From SVTX01 sp045538195 (GTDB taxonomy: Bacteria > Bacillota > Clostridia > Oscillospirales > CAG-272), in NCBI GenBank assembly GCA_045538195.1, contig JAZSRA010000046.1, positions 1-6,041 on the forward strand: a DNA stretch of 6,041 nucleotides, given 5' to 3'. Position 1 is the stretch's first letter. The number at the start of each line of letters is the position of its first letter. Positions 1 to 5,111 of the stretch are shown here, piece after piece. Below the pieces are notes generated by a model. The model was not told where the DNA came from. It did not search any database and worked only from the letters and a program-made list of their open reading frames with translations. The position numbers and the translations under genes are program-made.

Positions 1-246
1 TTCGGCATCTCGATGATAATCGTTATAAGCTTTATTAAGAGTACCAACATAGGCAAGCGCTACATCGGGAAGATCGTAGCCGTCAATCGTGGCTGTCGAG
101 ATTTTGATGTTGCTGTTATTGTTGTTCTCGCCACTCTGCGAAGTGCCGGGGTTTTCCTTGTCGGGATCGGTGCTGTTGTTATCCCCGCAGGCTGCGAGAG
201 CGAAAATCATCATACCTACAAGAAGTAGGGCTAACAGTTTTTTCAT
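1..246 (-). CDS. Putative lipoprotein, C-terminus beyond window edge
   Basis: Only the first 82 codons lie in the window; the frame is open to base 1. The ATG at 246 is preceded by AGGAGG at 255-260 with 8 bases of spacing. The product starts with Lys residues, a hydrophobic core and the lipobox LAAC (Cys20), so it should be exported by Sec, lipidated and anchored on the outer face of the cytoplasmic membrane. A polar linker rich in Asn, Asp, Gly and Ser follows (about residues 21-45), then the start of a mature domain (about 46-82) that I do not recognise. Residues 17-39 are almost the same as in the lipoprotein at 286-924, with 87% identity at DNA level, but the sequences diverge after the linker. 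It is the last visible gene of the minus-strand run. Export and lipidation are well supported; the function is unknown. Confidence 0.85.
   Translation of the reverse strand, partial: MKKLLALLLVGMMIFALAACGDNNSTDPDKENPGTSQSGENNNNSNIKISTATIDGYDLPDVALAYVGTLNKAYNDYHRDAE
130..198. repeat. Duplicated lipobox/linker DNA, copy A (copy B at 808-876)
   Basis: These 69 bases match 808-876 at 60 of 69 positions (about 87%, counted by eye) without gaps. Both copies lie the same distance from their start codons and encode the lipobox and the first 19 residues of the mature linker. The identity is far higher than in the rest of the two genes, which points to a recent duplication or gene conversion limited to the 5' end. 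Confidence 0.8.
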
Positions 247-285
247 TGTGTTGTCCTCCTATCAATCGAGAGATTTTGAAATCGA

Positions 286-924
286 TTAGAGTTTATCAAT
301 TCTGATTTCGATTCTGTCATAATAGTACAGGTTGCCAATTTCGCTTTCCTTTTCAGAGTCAGAATAACCACGACCAAAATGTACGTAATAATAACGGTCG
401 TTATAGCGGAAACCCCAAACCGGTTCCATCAAACCTTTTGCCTCTTCAAGCGTCCTCTCGGTAAGAGGATCTTCGCCATCGCTAACAAAATTCTGACCCT
501 TGATGTTCTTACCATCCTGAGAAATTGCTTTGGTGGCCGCATAGAGCTTCTCTAAATAGGCATCATACTCGTCGTTCGTAATTTCTCCGGACTCTTTCGT
601 AAACCAAATAAGTGCAGCGGCGTACAACTGGGTGGGATCTTCTGCGAAAACCTGCTTTTCGCCGTTCAACTTCCATTCAAAATCGGGGTCAATGTCATCC
701 AATTCCAGATTGATCGAGGACAGATAATTCTCAAAAGCTGCTTGACTGTACGGCTCGTCAGTATTGTTCTCACCACCGTTATTTTCTTCGCCGCCGTCAT
801 TATTTTCGCCGCTCTGAGAAGTGCCGGGGTTATCCTTGTCGGGATCAGTGGTGTTGTTATCTCCGCAAGCGGCAAGGGAAAGAAGCATCATAGCCGCTAT
901 GAGTATCGCAAAAAGTCTCTTCAT
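286..924 (-). CDS. Putative lipoprotein of unknown function, 212 aa
   Basis: ATG at 924 with an AAGGAGGG-type ribosome binding site about 936-942, touching the stop codon of the upstream gene at 943. That is 12 bases of spacing from AGGAGG, rather long, although AGGGAG within it lies closer. Residues 1-20 are a lipoprotein signal peptide with lipobox LAAC (Cys20). Residues 21-57 form a low-complexity linker with repeated GGE/ENN units, likely a flexible tether through the cell wall. The mature part (58-212) is acidic. A helical-looking region (about 96-135, with YAAAL and YDAYLEKLYAATK) is followed by a Tyr-rich end (RYNDRYYYVHFGRGY at about 173-187, then LYYYDRIEIRIDKL) that looks like beta strands. 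No catalytic motif or family is recognised. It sits inside the lipoprotein run and shares its leader DNA with the next gene. Confidence 0.88.
   Translation of the reverse strand: MKRLFAILIAAMMLLSLAACGDNNTTDPDKDNPGTSQSGENNDGGEENNGGENNTDEPYSQAAFENYLSSINLELDDIDPDFEWKLNGEKQVFAEDPTQLYAAALIWFTKESGEITNDEYDAYLEKLYAATKAISQDGKNIKGQNFVSDGEDPLTERTLEEAKGLMEPVWGFRYNDRYYYVHFGRGYSDSEKESEIGNLYYYDRIEIRIDKL
808..876. repeat. Duplicated lipobox/linker DNA, copy B (copy A at 130-198)
   Basis: Partner of the 69-base repeat at 130-198, with nine mismatches and no gaps. A weaker, shorter echo is present in the gene at 2488-3306, around 3215-3262, where the linker again reads GENNTTDSDKD. Confidence 0.8.
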
Positions 925-942
925 GGTGTTGTTCTCCCTCCT

Positions 943-1491
943 TTAAGTTTCATTAACTCTTGTATAGGTAGCGCCGTCAAACACGAGCGTGTCACCGTCG
1001 AGGGAATATTCAACGGTTTGAGATTCCTTTTTCATTCCCATCAATGCGGATACGGTAAGTTCCAGCTCGGTATCGCTTTTTACCTCGTAATAAATGGTTA
1101 TAAGCATCTCCATACCGCCTAAAACATCATCCATATTCGCACCGCCGGCAATGGACTCCAAAGACTCCGCATCAAACCCGTAACGAAGCTTTCCGTCCTC
1201 GGTGAACTCAATTCCCATTCCAAAATCAATATCCGAAAGCGTACTGTCTGCATTATCGGATGCGGCGGTTGCGCTATCTTCATTGGCTTCTGTGGTTTCG
1301 TCAGCGCTCCCTGCAGAAGGATCTTCTTCTGTTACGACCAGTTCCCATGTTCCAATCAATTCCGGTCTCTTGGTGTTCGTGACACCTGCCGGAGAACTTT
1401 CGCCAAACCTTGAAAGCAGATCTTCCATACCACATCCCGTCATGGAAAACAGCATCATAGACGCTAATATAATCGCCAATATTCTTTTCAT
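943..1491 (-). CDS. Putative lipoprotein with lipocalin-like beta domain, 182 aa
   Basis: I chose the ATG at 1491 because AGGAGG (1499-1504) lies 7 bases upstream. A longer frame starting at 1515 would translate the ribosome binding site itself. Residues 1-20 are a signal peptide ending in MTGC, a slightly weaker lipobox than LAAC but still acceptable. The mature protein has the layout of small clostridial lipocalin-like lipoproteins. LIGTWEL (45-51) is the typical first strand, FTEDGKL (96-102) a middle strand, YYEVKSDTELELT (134-146) another, and YSLDGDTLVFDGATYTRV (162-179) the usual closing motif. An acidic Ser/Thr/Ala/Glu-rich loop (about 53-88) is inserted after the first strand, which is unusual. 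Members of this fold-level group usually have no known ligand. The family call rests on remembered motif patterns. Its stop codon abuts the ribosome binding site of the next gene. Confidence 0.85.
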   Translation of the reverse strand: MKRILAIILASMMLFSMTGCGMEDLLSRFGESSPAGVTNTKRPELIGTWELVVTEEDPSAGSADETTEANEDSATAASDNADSTLSDIDFGMGIEFTEDGKLRYGFDAESLESIAGGANMDDVLGGMEMLITIYYEVKSDTELELTVSALMGMKKESQTVEYSLDGDTLVFDGATYTRVNET

Positions 1492-1498
1492 CGCTTTT

Positions 1499-1504
1499 CC
1501 TCCT
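1499..1504 (-). promoter_or_regulatory. Ribosome binding site fixing the start at 1491
   Basis: AGGAGG on the minus strand, 7 bases before the ATG at 1491. It lies inside the frame that would start further upstream, so it rules out the longer reading. Confidence 0.85.
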
Positions 1505-1518
1505 AACATCATCACATC

Positions 1519-2472
1519 TTAATATGTCAGATTTTCAATCATATCGGAGAACCCTACCTCCAAAACACAATCGTAATCGTAGTAATTGGAAATTGCGTAA
1601 ACGTCGTCCTTCTTCAGGCAGCAACGATAACCGTCTTCGCCGTCGGTTTCCCATTCCACTTCCCAACCAAGATTCTTAAGCTGCGTTGCATAATCTTTCG
1701 CATCCTGATTGGTAGCGCAGTGGTAATTAAACCATGCAGCATAGGATTCAGTGGGAAGCTTATCGCTCTTGAGGTTGAAATCAATATCCTCGTAGCCGTC
1801 GCTAAAATCCTGAATGGTGTAATTTTTGTTGTAGTCGCTCTCTGTCATGCCGCACTGAGGCAAGGGAATGCTGTCTATAGACTGAGGAAGATCAAACAAG
1901 GAATCGGTCGCGCTTACGCTGACGGAGTAATCATAGTTCTCTTCGCTTAGAGATTCACGCACGAAAATCTCCATAAACCAGCCGTTTCCGAAGTAGTTAT
2001 AGTAGGTCCATTCGCCATCTTCTGTGATGCCACCCTTTAACCCTTTGGCTTCTACTGCGTCGGTAAAGGCGTCGAGCTGTGCCTTGGTAGCATAAAAGAA
2101 AACACCATATTCACGGTAGTCTTCTTTCTTCTCGTAATTCAAAGGGCCTACCGCATAACCGCCGCTCATGGTATCGTGCTTATAATCCTTGAAGGTGGTC
2201 TGGTCAACCTTTATTCCTTCAGGGGCAGTAGGAAAGCAATCGGGCAAAAAGTCGGAATCCCATTCGTTGTAAATATAAGCACCGTACTTATTTTCGTCCC
2301 AGCCCTCGGGAATAAGCTGCTCCAACTTATCCAAAGCATCGTCCAGATCGTTCAAATCTCCCTGAGAAATCGGATCTGTTTCCTTGCTTTCGGACGGGTC
2401 ATCGTTTGTACCGCAAGCGGCAAGGGCGAATACCATCATTGCCGCCAGCAATATCGCCAATATTTTTTTCAT
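1519..2472 (-). CDS. Putative lipoprotein with internal two-fold repeat, 317 aa
   Basis: ATG at 2472 preceded by AGGAGG (2481-2486, 8-base spacing). Signal peptide with lipobox LAAC (Cys20), a short acidic linker, then a probable amphipathic helix (about 39-55, DLNDLDDALDKLEQLIP). The mature part looks like two related halves, about residues 75-188 and 203-310. Each starts with LPxC (LPDC near 76, LPQC near 204), followed by FKDY or FSDGY. Each then has an alternating Tyr-rich strand, a helix ending in a Gly-containing turn (FTDAVEAKGL near 136; YATQLKNLGW near 261), an acidic Gly turn (TEDGEW; ETDGEDGY), and final strands (WFMEIFVRE; CVLEVGFSD). No enzyme motif is visible. I do not recognise the family; a ligand-binding or structural role outside the cell is a guess. 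Confidence 0.88.
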   Translation of the reverse strand: MKKILAILLAAMMVFALAACGTNDDPSESKETDPISQGDLNDLDDALDKLEQLIPEGWDENKYGAYIYNEWDSDFLPDCFPTAPEGIKVDQTTFKDYKHDTMSGGYAVGPLNYEKKEDYREYGVFFYATKAQLDAFTDAVEAKGLKGGITEDGEWTYYNYFGNGWFMEIFVRESLSEENYDYSVSVSATDSLFDLPQSIDSIPLPQCGMTESDYNKNYTIQDFSDGYEDIDFNLKSDKLPTESYAAWFNYHCATNQDAKDYATQLKNLGWEVEWETDGEDGYRCCLKKDDVYAISNYYDYDCVLEVGFSDMIENLTY

Positions 2473-2487
2473 TTTGTTTTCCTCCTT

Positions 2488-3306
2488 TTATTCCGGAACA
2501 TTTGTCGAAAATGCCGTTATCGTGTCGTCCCATTCGTGAATTTCAAACAAAACTTCATATTCGTCCATACCCTGGTCCTTATACATTTTTTTCAAGGGCA
2601 TATTGTTCCAAAACCACACCTTGTATTTCGTTCCGAAAAGACCGTCGTATTCTTTTACAACGCATTCCTTGCCGGCAATCGTTTCGGTGCCCGAAGAAGC
2701 CACGTCCTTGCACTCATCGACCATACTGCTGATGGTTATACCGCTGAGGCATGTCAGCACTTCAACTGCAAAAAGCTCGTACACGTCTGCATATTCTGTT
2801 TGATATACATTCTCCGTCCAGTCGGGATTATTGGCATTATCTTTATATCTGCCGAAGCTTTTGTTTAGTCTTACTAAACCCTCGTTTGGAGTCTCACCTT
2901 TATCCAAGGACTCCTTGTTCGACCTCATCTGATCGTAAAACTCCTCGCCTATCTTTTCCACGGCGTAATAGAATAATTTACTGTCATTAACGACTACTCT
3001 CAGATTTGTCGGAACGTCCTGTGTCCATACCTCTCCGTCGGGATACACCCAATTGCCGCAGTCGTCGCACTTTCGGTCGCTGCCCTCAATATCAAAGCAC
3101 ATCACACAAGCTTCTTTTGAACCAACATCGCCATCGTCTTCGTTGCCGCCATTGTCGGTGTTGTTTTCATCACGATTAACGGAGCCGTCGTCAGAACGGG
3201 AGGCGGTAGAGCTGTCCTTGTCGGAATCGGTTGTGTTGTTCTCACCGCAAGCTGCGAGGGAAAAGATCATCATCATAACTAGTAATAGTGCAAATATTTT
3301 TTTCAT
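2488..3306 (-). CDS. Putative lipoprotein with CxxC-CxxC motif and LolA-like C-terminus, 272 aa
   Basis: I use the ATG at 3306, with GGAGGA at 3314-3319 upstream. A TTG start at 3321 would include the ribosome binding site and is unlikely. Residues 1-20 form a signal peptide with lipobox LAAC; about 21-63 is a long Asp/Asn/Ser/Gly linker. C67-x2-C70-x9-C80-x2-C83 then looks like a zinc ribbon or rubredoxin-like knuckle, directly followed by GNW. The rest has a helical middle (about 112-200) and a C-terminal part, GTETIAGKEC (206-215), then YKVWFWNNMPLKKM (228-241). That matches the end of the neighbouring lipoprotein at 3339-4382 (GTETVLGVEC ... KYWVDKSNGCTLKM). The pattern of Gly, Cys/Val strand, Trp strand and hydrophobic Leu-Lys turn is what I know from LolA/LppX-like (DUF4412-type) domains, which bind hydrophobic ligands. 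Family assignment is tentative. Confidence 0.87.
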   Translation of the reverse strand: MKKIFALLLVMMMIFSLAACGENNTTDSDKDSSTASRSDDGSVNRDENNTDNGGNEDDGDVGSKEACVMCFDIEGSDRKCDDCGNWVYPDGEVWTQDVPTNLRVVVNDSKLFYYAVEKIGEEFYDQMRSNKESLDKGETPNEGLVRLNKSFGRYKDNANNPDWTENVYQTEYADVYELFAVEVLTCLSGITISSMVDECKDVASSGTETIAGKECVVKEYDGLFGTKYKVWFWNNMPLKKMYKDQGMDEYEVLFEIHEWDDTITAFSTNVPE

Positions 3307-3313
3307 ATTGTAT

Positions 3314-3319
3314 TCCTCC
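3314..3319 (-). promoter_or_regulatory. Ribosome binding site fixing the start at 3306
   Basis: GGAGGA on the minus strand, 7 bases before the ATG at 3306. It overlaps the codons that a TTG start at 3321 would use, so the shorter protein beginning MKKIF is preferred. Confidence 0.8.
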
Positions 3320-3338
3320 AAAAATCTTATCAGTTGCC

Positions 3339-4382
3339 TTATGGCATCAGGTCAGAAGACCATTCTGTATAGTTTAAATCGTAGTGGGTAAGCACCATTT
3401 CCTCGTCGCCGTTCACCATTTTCAGCGTACAGCCGTTGGATTTGTCTACCCAATATTTCGTCGTCATAGCGTTGAGCCCCTTGGCATCAAATACCCAGCA
3501 CTCAACCCCCAGCACGGTTTCAGTTCCTACGTAATACTCTGCAAGTCTTGATTCGTCAAAGCCGTACTGACGGAAATATCGCATAAATACACTTTCAAAG
3601 GAATCGATAATCAAACCACTGTCGTGTTCTGCGGCATTTTCAGCCTTCTCCTCTAAAAATTCGTCGTACACCCGCATTGCATCGTGGGGACCGTCCATAT
3701 AGGTCTTCCAGCTTTGCGCCGAGGGATCGTATTCATACATCATTTTGGTCTCGTCGCTGTAGTAATGGTTGTAGGAAAAAGCGCTGCAGGAATAGCTTTC
3801 GGCATAGACCTCTCCTATTCTTCCGCACGCCTCTACGTCACCGCTGCTTTTATCCTCATAACGGAGGTAATAGTTATCCATCGGCGGATTATATGCGTAG
3901 TTGATATTAAGCTCGCCCTCCATTTCACGAACCTTAACAAGTGCCTTACTTTCTGTGCCATCAAGTGTTGCGGTAATGATGGATTCTCCGACTTGTTTTC
4001 CCGTGAAGCTGATCTTTGATCCGCTTTCATCACAGGATATCACCTTGTCATCGGACACGGCAAAGGTAACATCGGATTTACCAGGAAACGGTGTCCATTC
4101 CTCCGAGCCGTTGACGTAGATGGTAAATTCCGCATCATAGCCGTCCGGAGGTTCTGTGCTTGTTCCACCGCCTCCGCTGCCTCCATCACACGCTGTCAAT
4201 GAAAACAGCATGAGCGCCGACAGAAGAAGCGCGATCCATTTTCTCATTCGCCATCTGTACTGGTCGATGGTGTTTGCCGCCTTGTTGGTCAGATCGGTCA
4301 CGGTCGGCTCGATGGCTTTACCGATGGCCTTGCCCACGGCGTCGCTGACACCGCGTCTGATCGCTCTTTCTAAAAAGCCCAT
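3339..4382 (-). CDS. Chimeric lipoprotein: Gly/Ala-rich N-segment, lipobox, Ig-like and LolA-like domains, 347 aa
   Basis: The ATG at 4382 has a very strong AAAGGAGG upstream (AGGAGG at 4390-4395, 7-base spacing). The internal ATG at 4247, which would give a normal lipoprotein starting MRKWIALLL, has no good ribosome binding site. The full product therefore has 45 residues before the signal peptide: MGFLERAIRRGVSDAVGKAI, then GKAIEP and a polar helix. This segment resembles the start of separate small clostridial proteins that I remember near zinc-ribbon genes. Residues 46-65 are the hydrophobic segment with lipobox LTAC (Cys65), then a Gly/Ser linker (66-80). An Ig-like (BIG2-type) domain follows at about 84-153, with FAVSDDKVISCD and GKQVGESIITATL. 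A LolA-like domain fills about 158-347, with GTETVLGVEC at 286-295. The last is shared with the next gene. Expected location is the outer face of the membrane, with the N-segment left in the cytosol or removed by signal peptidase II. Confidence 0.85.
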   Translation of the reverse strand: MGFLERAIRRGVSDAVGKAIGKAIEPTVTDLTNKAANTIDQYRWRMRKWIALLLSALMLFSLTACDGGSGGGGTSTEPPDGYDAEFTIYVNGSEEWTPFPGKSDVTFAVSDDKVISCDESGSKISFTGKQVGESIITATLDGTESKALVKVREMEGELNINYAYNPPMDNYYLRYEDKSSGDVEACGRIGEVYAESYSCSAFSYNHYYSDETKMMYEYDPSAQSWKTYMDGPHDAMRVYDEFLEEKAENAAEHDSGLIIDSFESVFMRYFRQYGFDESRLAEYYVGTETVLGVECWVFDAKGLNAMTTKYWVDKSNGCTLKMVNGDEEMVLTHYDLNYTEWSSDLMP

Positions 4383-4389
4383 AAAGTAT

Positions 4390-4395
4390 CCTCCT
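4390..4395 (-). promoter_or_regulatory. Strong ribosome binding site for the start at 4382
   Basis: AGGAGG within AAAGGAGGAT, 7 bases before the ATG at 4382. It is among the best ribosome binding sites in the window. It argues that the 45 residues ahead of the lipoprotein signal peptide are really translated. Confidence 0.85.
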
Positions 4396-4443
4396 TTGTT
4401 ATGGATATAATTTTTTTCATCATTTGGGGTGGTGCTTCATCCT

Positions 4444-4761
4444 TCATTCTTTCTGAAAACAATCCCGGCAAGCTCCGAGCGGGTCTGAGTTATCATAGCA
4501 CTCATCACATACCAACTGATAACAATGTCGGCACTGGTTGAACCGCAAGGCAAGCTGCTGGGTTGCATTTGCCTTTGCGTGGTTAAAGGCTGACTGGCTT
4601 AATTTGTTCGCCCTGCCGTTCGCACACCTCGCAAGAGTTCGCACACTCCGACAGATCAGCGGTATTCTCGCTCCGTACTGCTTCTTGCCGCAGATCGGAC
4701 ACTCAGCATAAAAGCGCAAGGTTTCCGCATCTACTCGGATATTCTTGTAGAACCGTTTCAT
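4444..4761 (-). CDS. Small cysteine-rich zinc-ribbon protein, 105 aa
   Basis: ATG at 4761 with GGAGGT at 4767-4772 (5-base spacing). There is no signal peptide or membrane segment, so it is probably cytosolic. Cysteines form four CxxC pairs: C21-C24 (CPIC), C77-C80 (CRHC), C85-C88 (CDEC) and C98-C101 (CRDC), plus single C37 and C46. The C-terminal arrangement CRHC-x4-CDEC-x9-CRDC suggests one treble-clef or double zinc-ribbon unit; the N-terminal CPIC may pair with C37/C46. The middle (50-74) is Ala/Asn/Gln-rich and probably helical. I recall similar short proteins in Clostridia beside genes starting MGxFxxAxxxGVxxAVGxAVGKA, which fits the N-segment of the next gene. DNA or protein binding is possible but not shown. 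It is first in the minus-strand gene run, 61 bases before the next start. Confidence 0.85.
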   Translation of the reverse strand: MKRFYKNIRVDAETLRFYAECPICGKKQYGARIPLICRSVRTLARCANGRANKLSQSAFNHAKANATQQLALRFNQCRHCYQLVCDECYDNSDPLGACRDCFQKE

Positions 4762-4788
4762 ATCACACCTCCGTTCTGTAGATTTACC

Positions 4789-4872
4789 GTTTGTAACTTT
4801 TTTTCAAAGCTTTCCGTTTTTTGCTCAAAAGCCATTGAAAAATATGCCCACATATGATATAATGTTTGTAAC
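4789..4872. repeat. Direct repeat of GTTTGTAAC flanking the plus-strand promoter
   Basis: GTTTGTAAC occurs at 4789-4797 and again at 4864-4872, 75 bases apart in the same orientation. The second copy starts directly after the -10 hexamer and covers the expected transcription start. The first lies about 30 bases before the divergent zinc-ribbon gene. The placement would suit an operator for a repressor or a looping regulator of both directions. A 9-mer repeat can arise by chance, so this is only suggestive. Confidence 0.4.
4835..4863 (+). promoter_or_regulatory. Sigma-A promoter with extended -10
   Basis: TTGAAA (4835-4840), 17 bases, then TATAAT (4858-4863), with TG at 4855-4856 giving an extended -10 (TGATATAAT). 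Transcription would start near 4870 and read toward the membrane-protein gene, giving a leader of about 290 nt to the ATG at 5163, or about 50 nt to the ATG at 4920. No equally good promoter was found on the minus strand for the divergent operon. Confidence 0.8.
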
Positions 4873-4885
4873 GTATAGGGACTTG

Positions 4886-4914
4886 CCTCTGTGAATGCAC
4901 GAAGCAGACAGAGG
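4886..4914 (+). other. Leader hairpin 1
   Basis: CCTCTGT (4886-4892) pairs with ACAGAGG (4908-4914) around a 15-nt loop that could form a small inner stem, TGC with GCA (4896-4898 with 4904-4906). The 3' arm contains the GAGGAG that would serve as ribosome binding site for an ATG at 4920, so the hairpin would hide it. Confidence 0.5.
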
Positions 4915-4916
4915 AG

Positions 4917-4945
4917 TTTATGTTGGTATTGCATACCAACATAAA
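4917..4945 (+). repeat. Perfect 13-bp inverted repeat in the leader
   Basis: TTTATGTTGGTAT (4917-4929) and ATACCAACATAAA (4933-4945) are perfect reverse complements around TGC. As RNA this is a 13-bp hairpin with a three-base loop; as DNA it could be a dimer binding site. It contains the alternative ATG at 4920. Confidence 0.85.
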
Positions 4946-4967
4946 GGGATATCCCTTTAGCTTTTTT
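4942..4967 (+). terminator. Palindrome followed by a T run, terminator-like
   Basis: TAAAGGGATATCCCTTTA (4942-4959) is a perfect 18-bp palindrome. As RNA it gives a stem of AAAGGG with CCCTTT around ATAT. After AGC comes TTTTTT (4962-4967). It overlaps the end of the 13-bp inverted repeat by four bases. The stem is only partly GC, so termination would be weak or conditional. Confidence 0.4.
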
Positions 4968-5042
4968 CGCAGGTATGGGGAAGGCTATAGCTTGCCCCTC
5001 CCGTGCTTTACACTTAAAATTATACGGATTTTTTCGGGAATT

Positions 5043-5078
5043 GGTATCCCCCGTTTGGGGGATTTTTGGGGGGATACC
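5043..5078 (+). repeat. 10-bp inverted repeat competing with the terminator-like hairpin
   Basis: GGTATCCCCC (5043-5052) is the reverse complement of GGGGGATACC (5069-5078), with 16 bases between. The left arm is the same C run that pairs in the hairpin at 5046-5063, so the two structures cannot form together. That is the geometry of an antiterminator and terminator pair. Confidence 0.55.
5046..5067 (+). terminator. Intrinsic terminator-like hairpin in the leader
   Basis: ATCCCCC (5046-5052) pairs perfectly with GGGGGAT (5057-5063) around GTTT, and the T run continues to 5067. A compact GC stem with T residues is typical of an intrinsic terminator. It stands about 100 bases before the membrane-protein ATG, so it would act as an attenuator of that gene. 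Confidence 0.55.
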
Positions 5079-5099
5079 CCGAAAAAACGGGGGATTTTT
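5077..5099 (+). terminator. Second terminator-like hairpin in the leader
   Basis: CCCCG (5077-5081) pairs with CGGGG (5088-5092) around AAAAAA, followed by GATTTTT to 5099. The sequence GGGGGATTTTT repeats that of the previous hairpin (5057-5067). The stem is short at five pairs, so the call is weaker. Confidence 0.45.
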
Positions 5100-5111
5100 C
5101 AAAAAATTGCG

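Noticed and set aside
264..287. AATCGA / TCGATT inverted repeat in the gap between two lipoprotein genes
   Set aside because: Six-base arms with a 12-base loop and no T tract; expected by chance and not terminator-like.
2176..2868. 230-codon plus-strand open frame across two lipoprotein genes
   Set aside because: It spans the junction between two well-supported minus-strand genes and has no ribosome binding site or recognisable domain.
4368..4423. Short minus-strand frame MMKKIISITKEDTLWAF in the gap before the chimeric lipoprotein
   Set aside because: It starts like a signal peptide, but there is no ribosome binding site upstream, it stops after 17 codons, and it overlaps the ribosome binding site and start of the real gene.
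4762..4920. Promoter for the minus-strand operon
   Set aside because: Candidates such as TTACAA with CATATT 19 bases later, or TTGAAA near 4806, have poor spacing or a poor partner hexamer. The promoter must be here or further upstream, but none can be supported.
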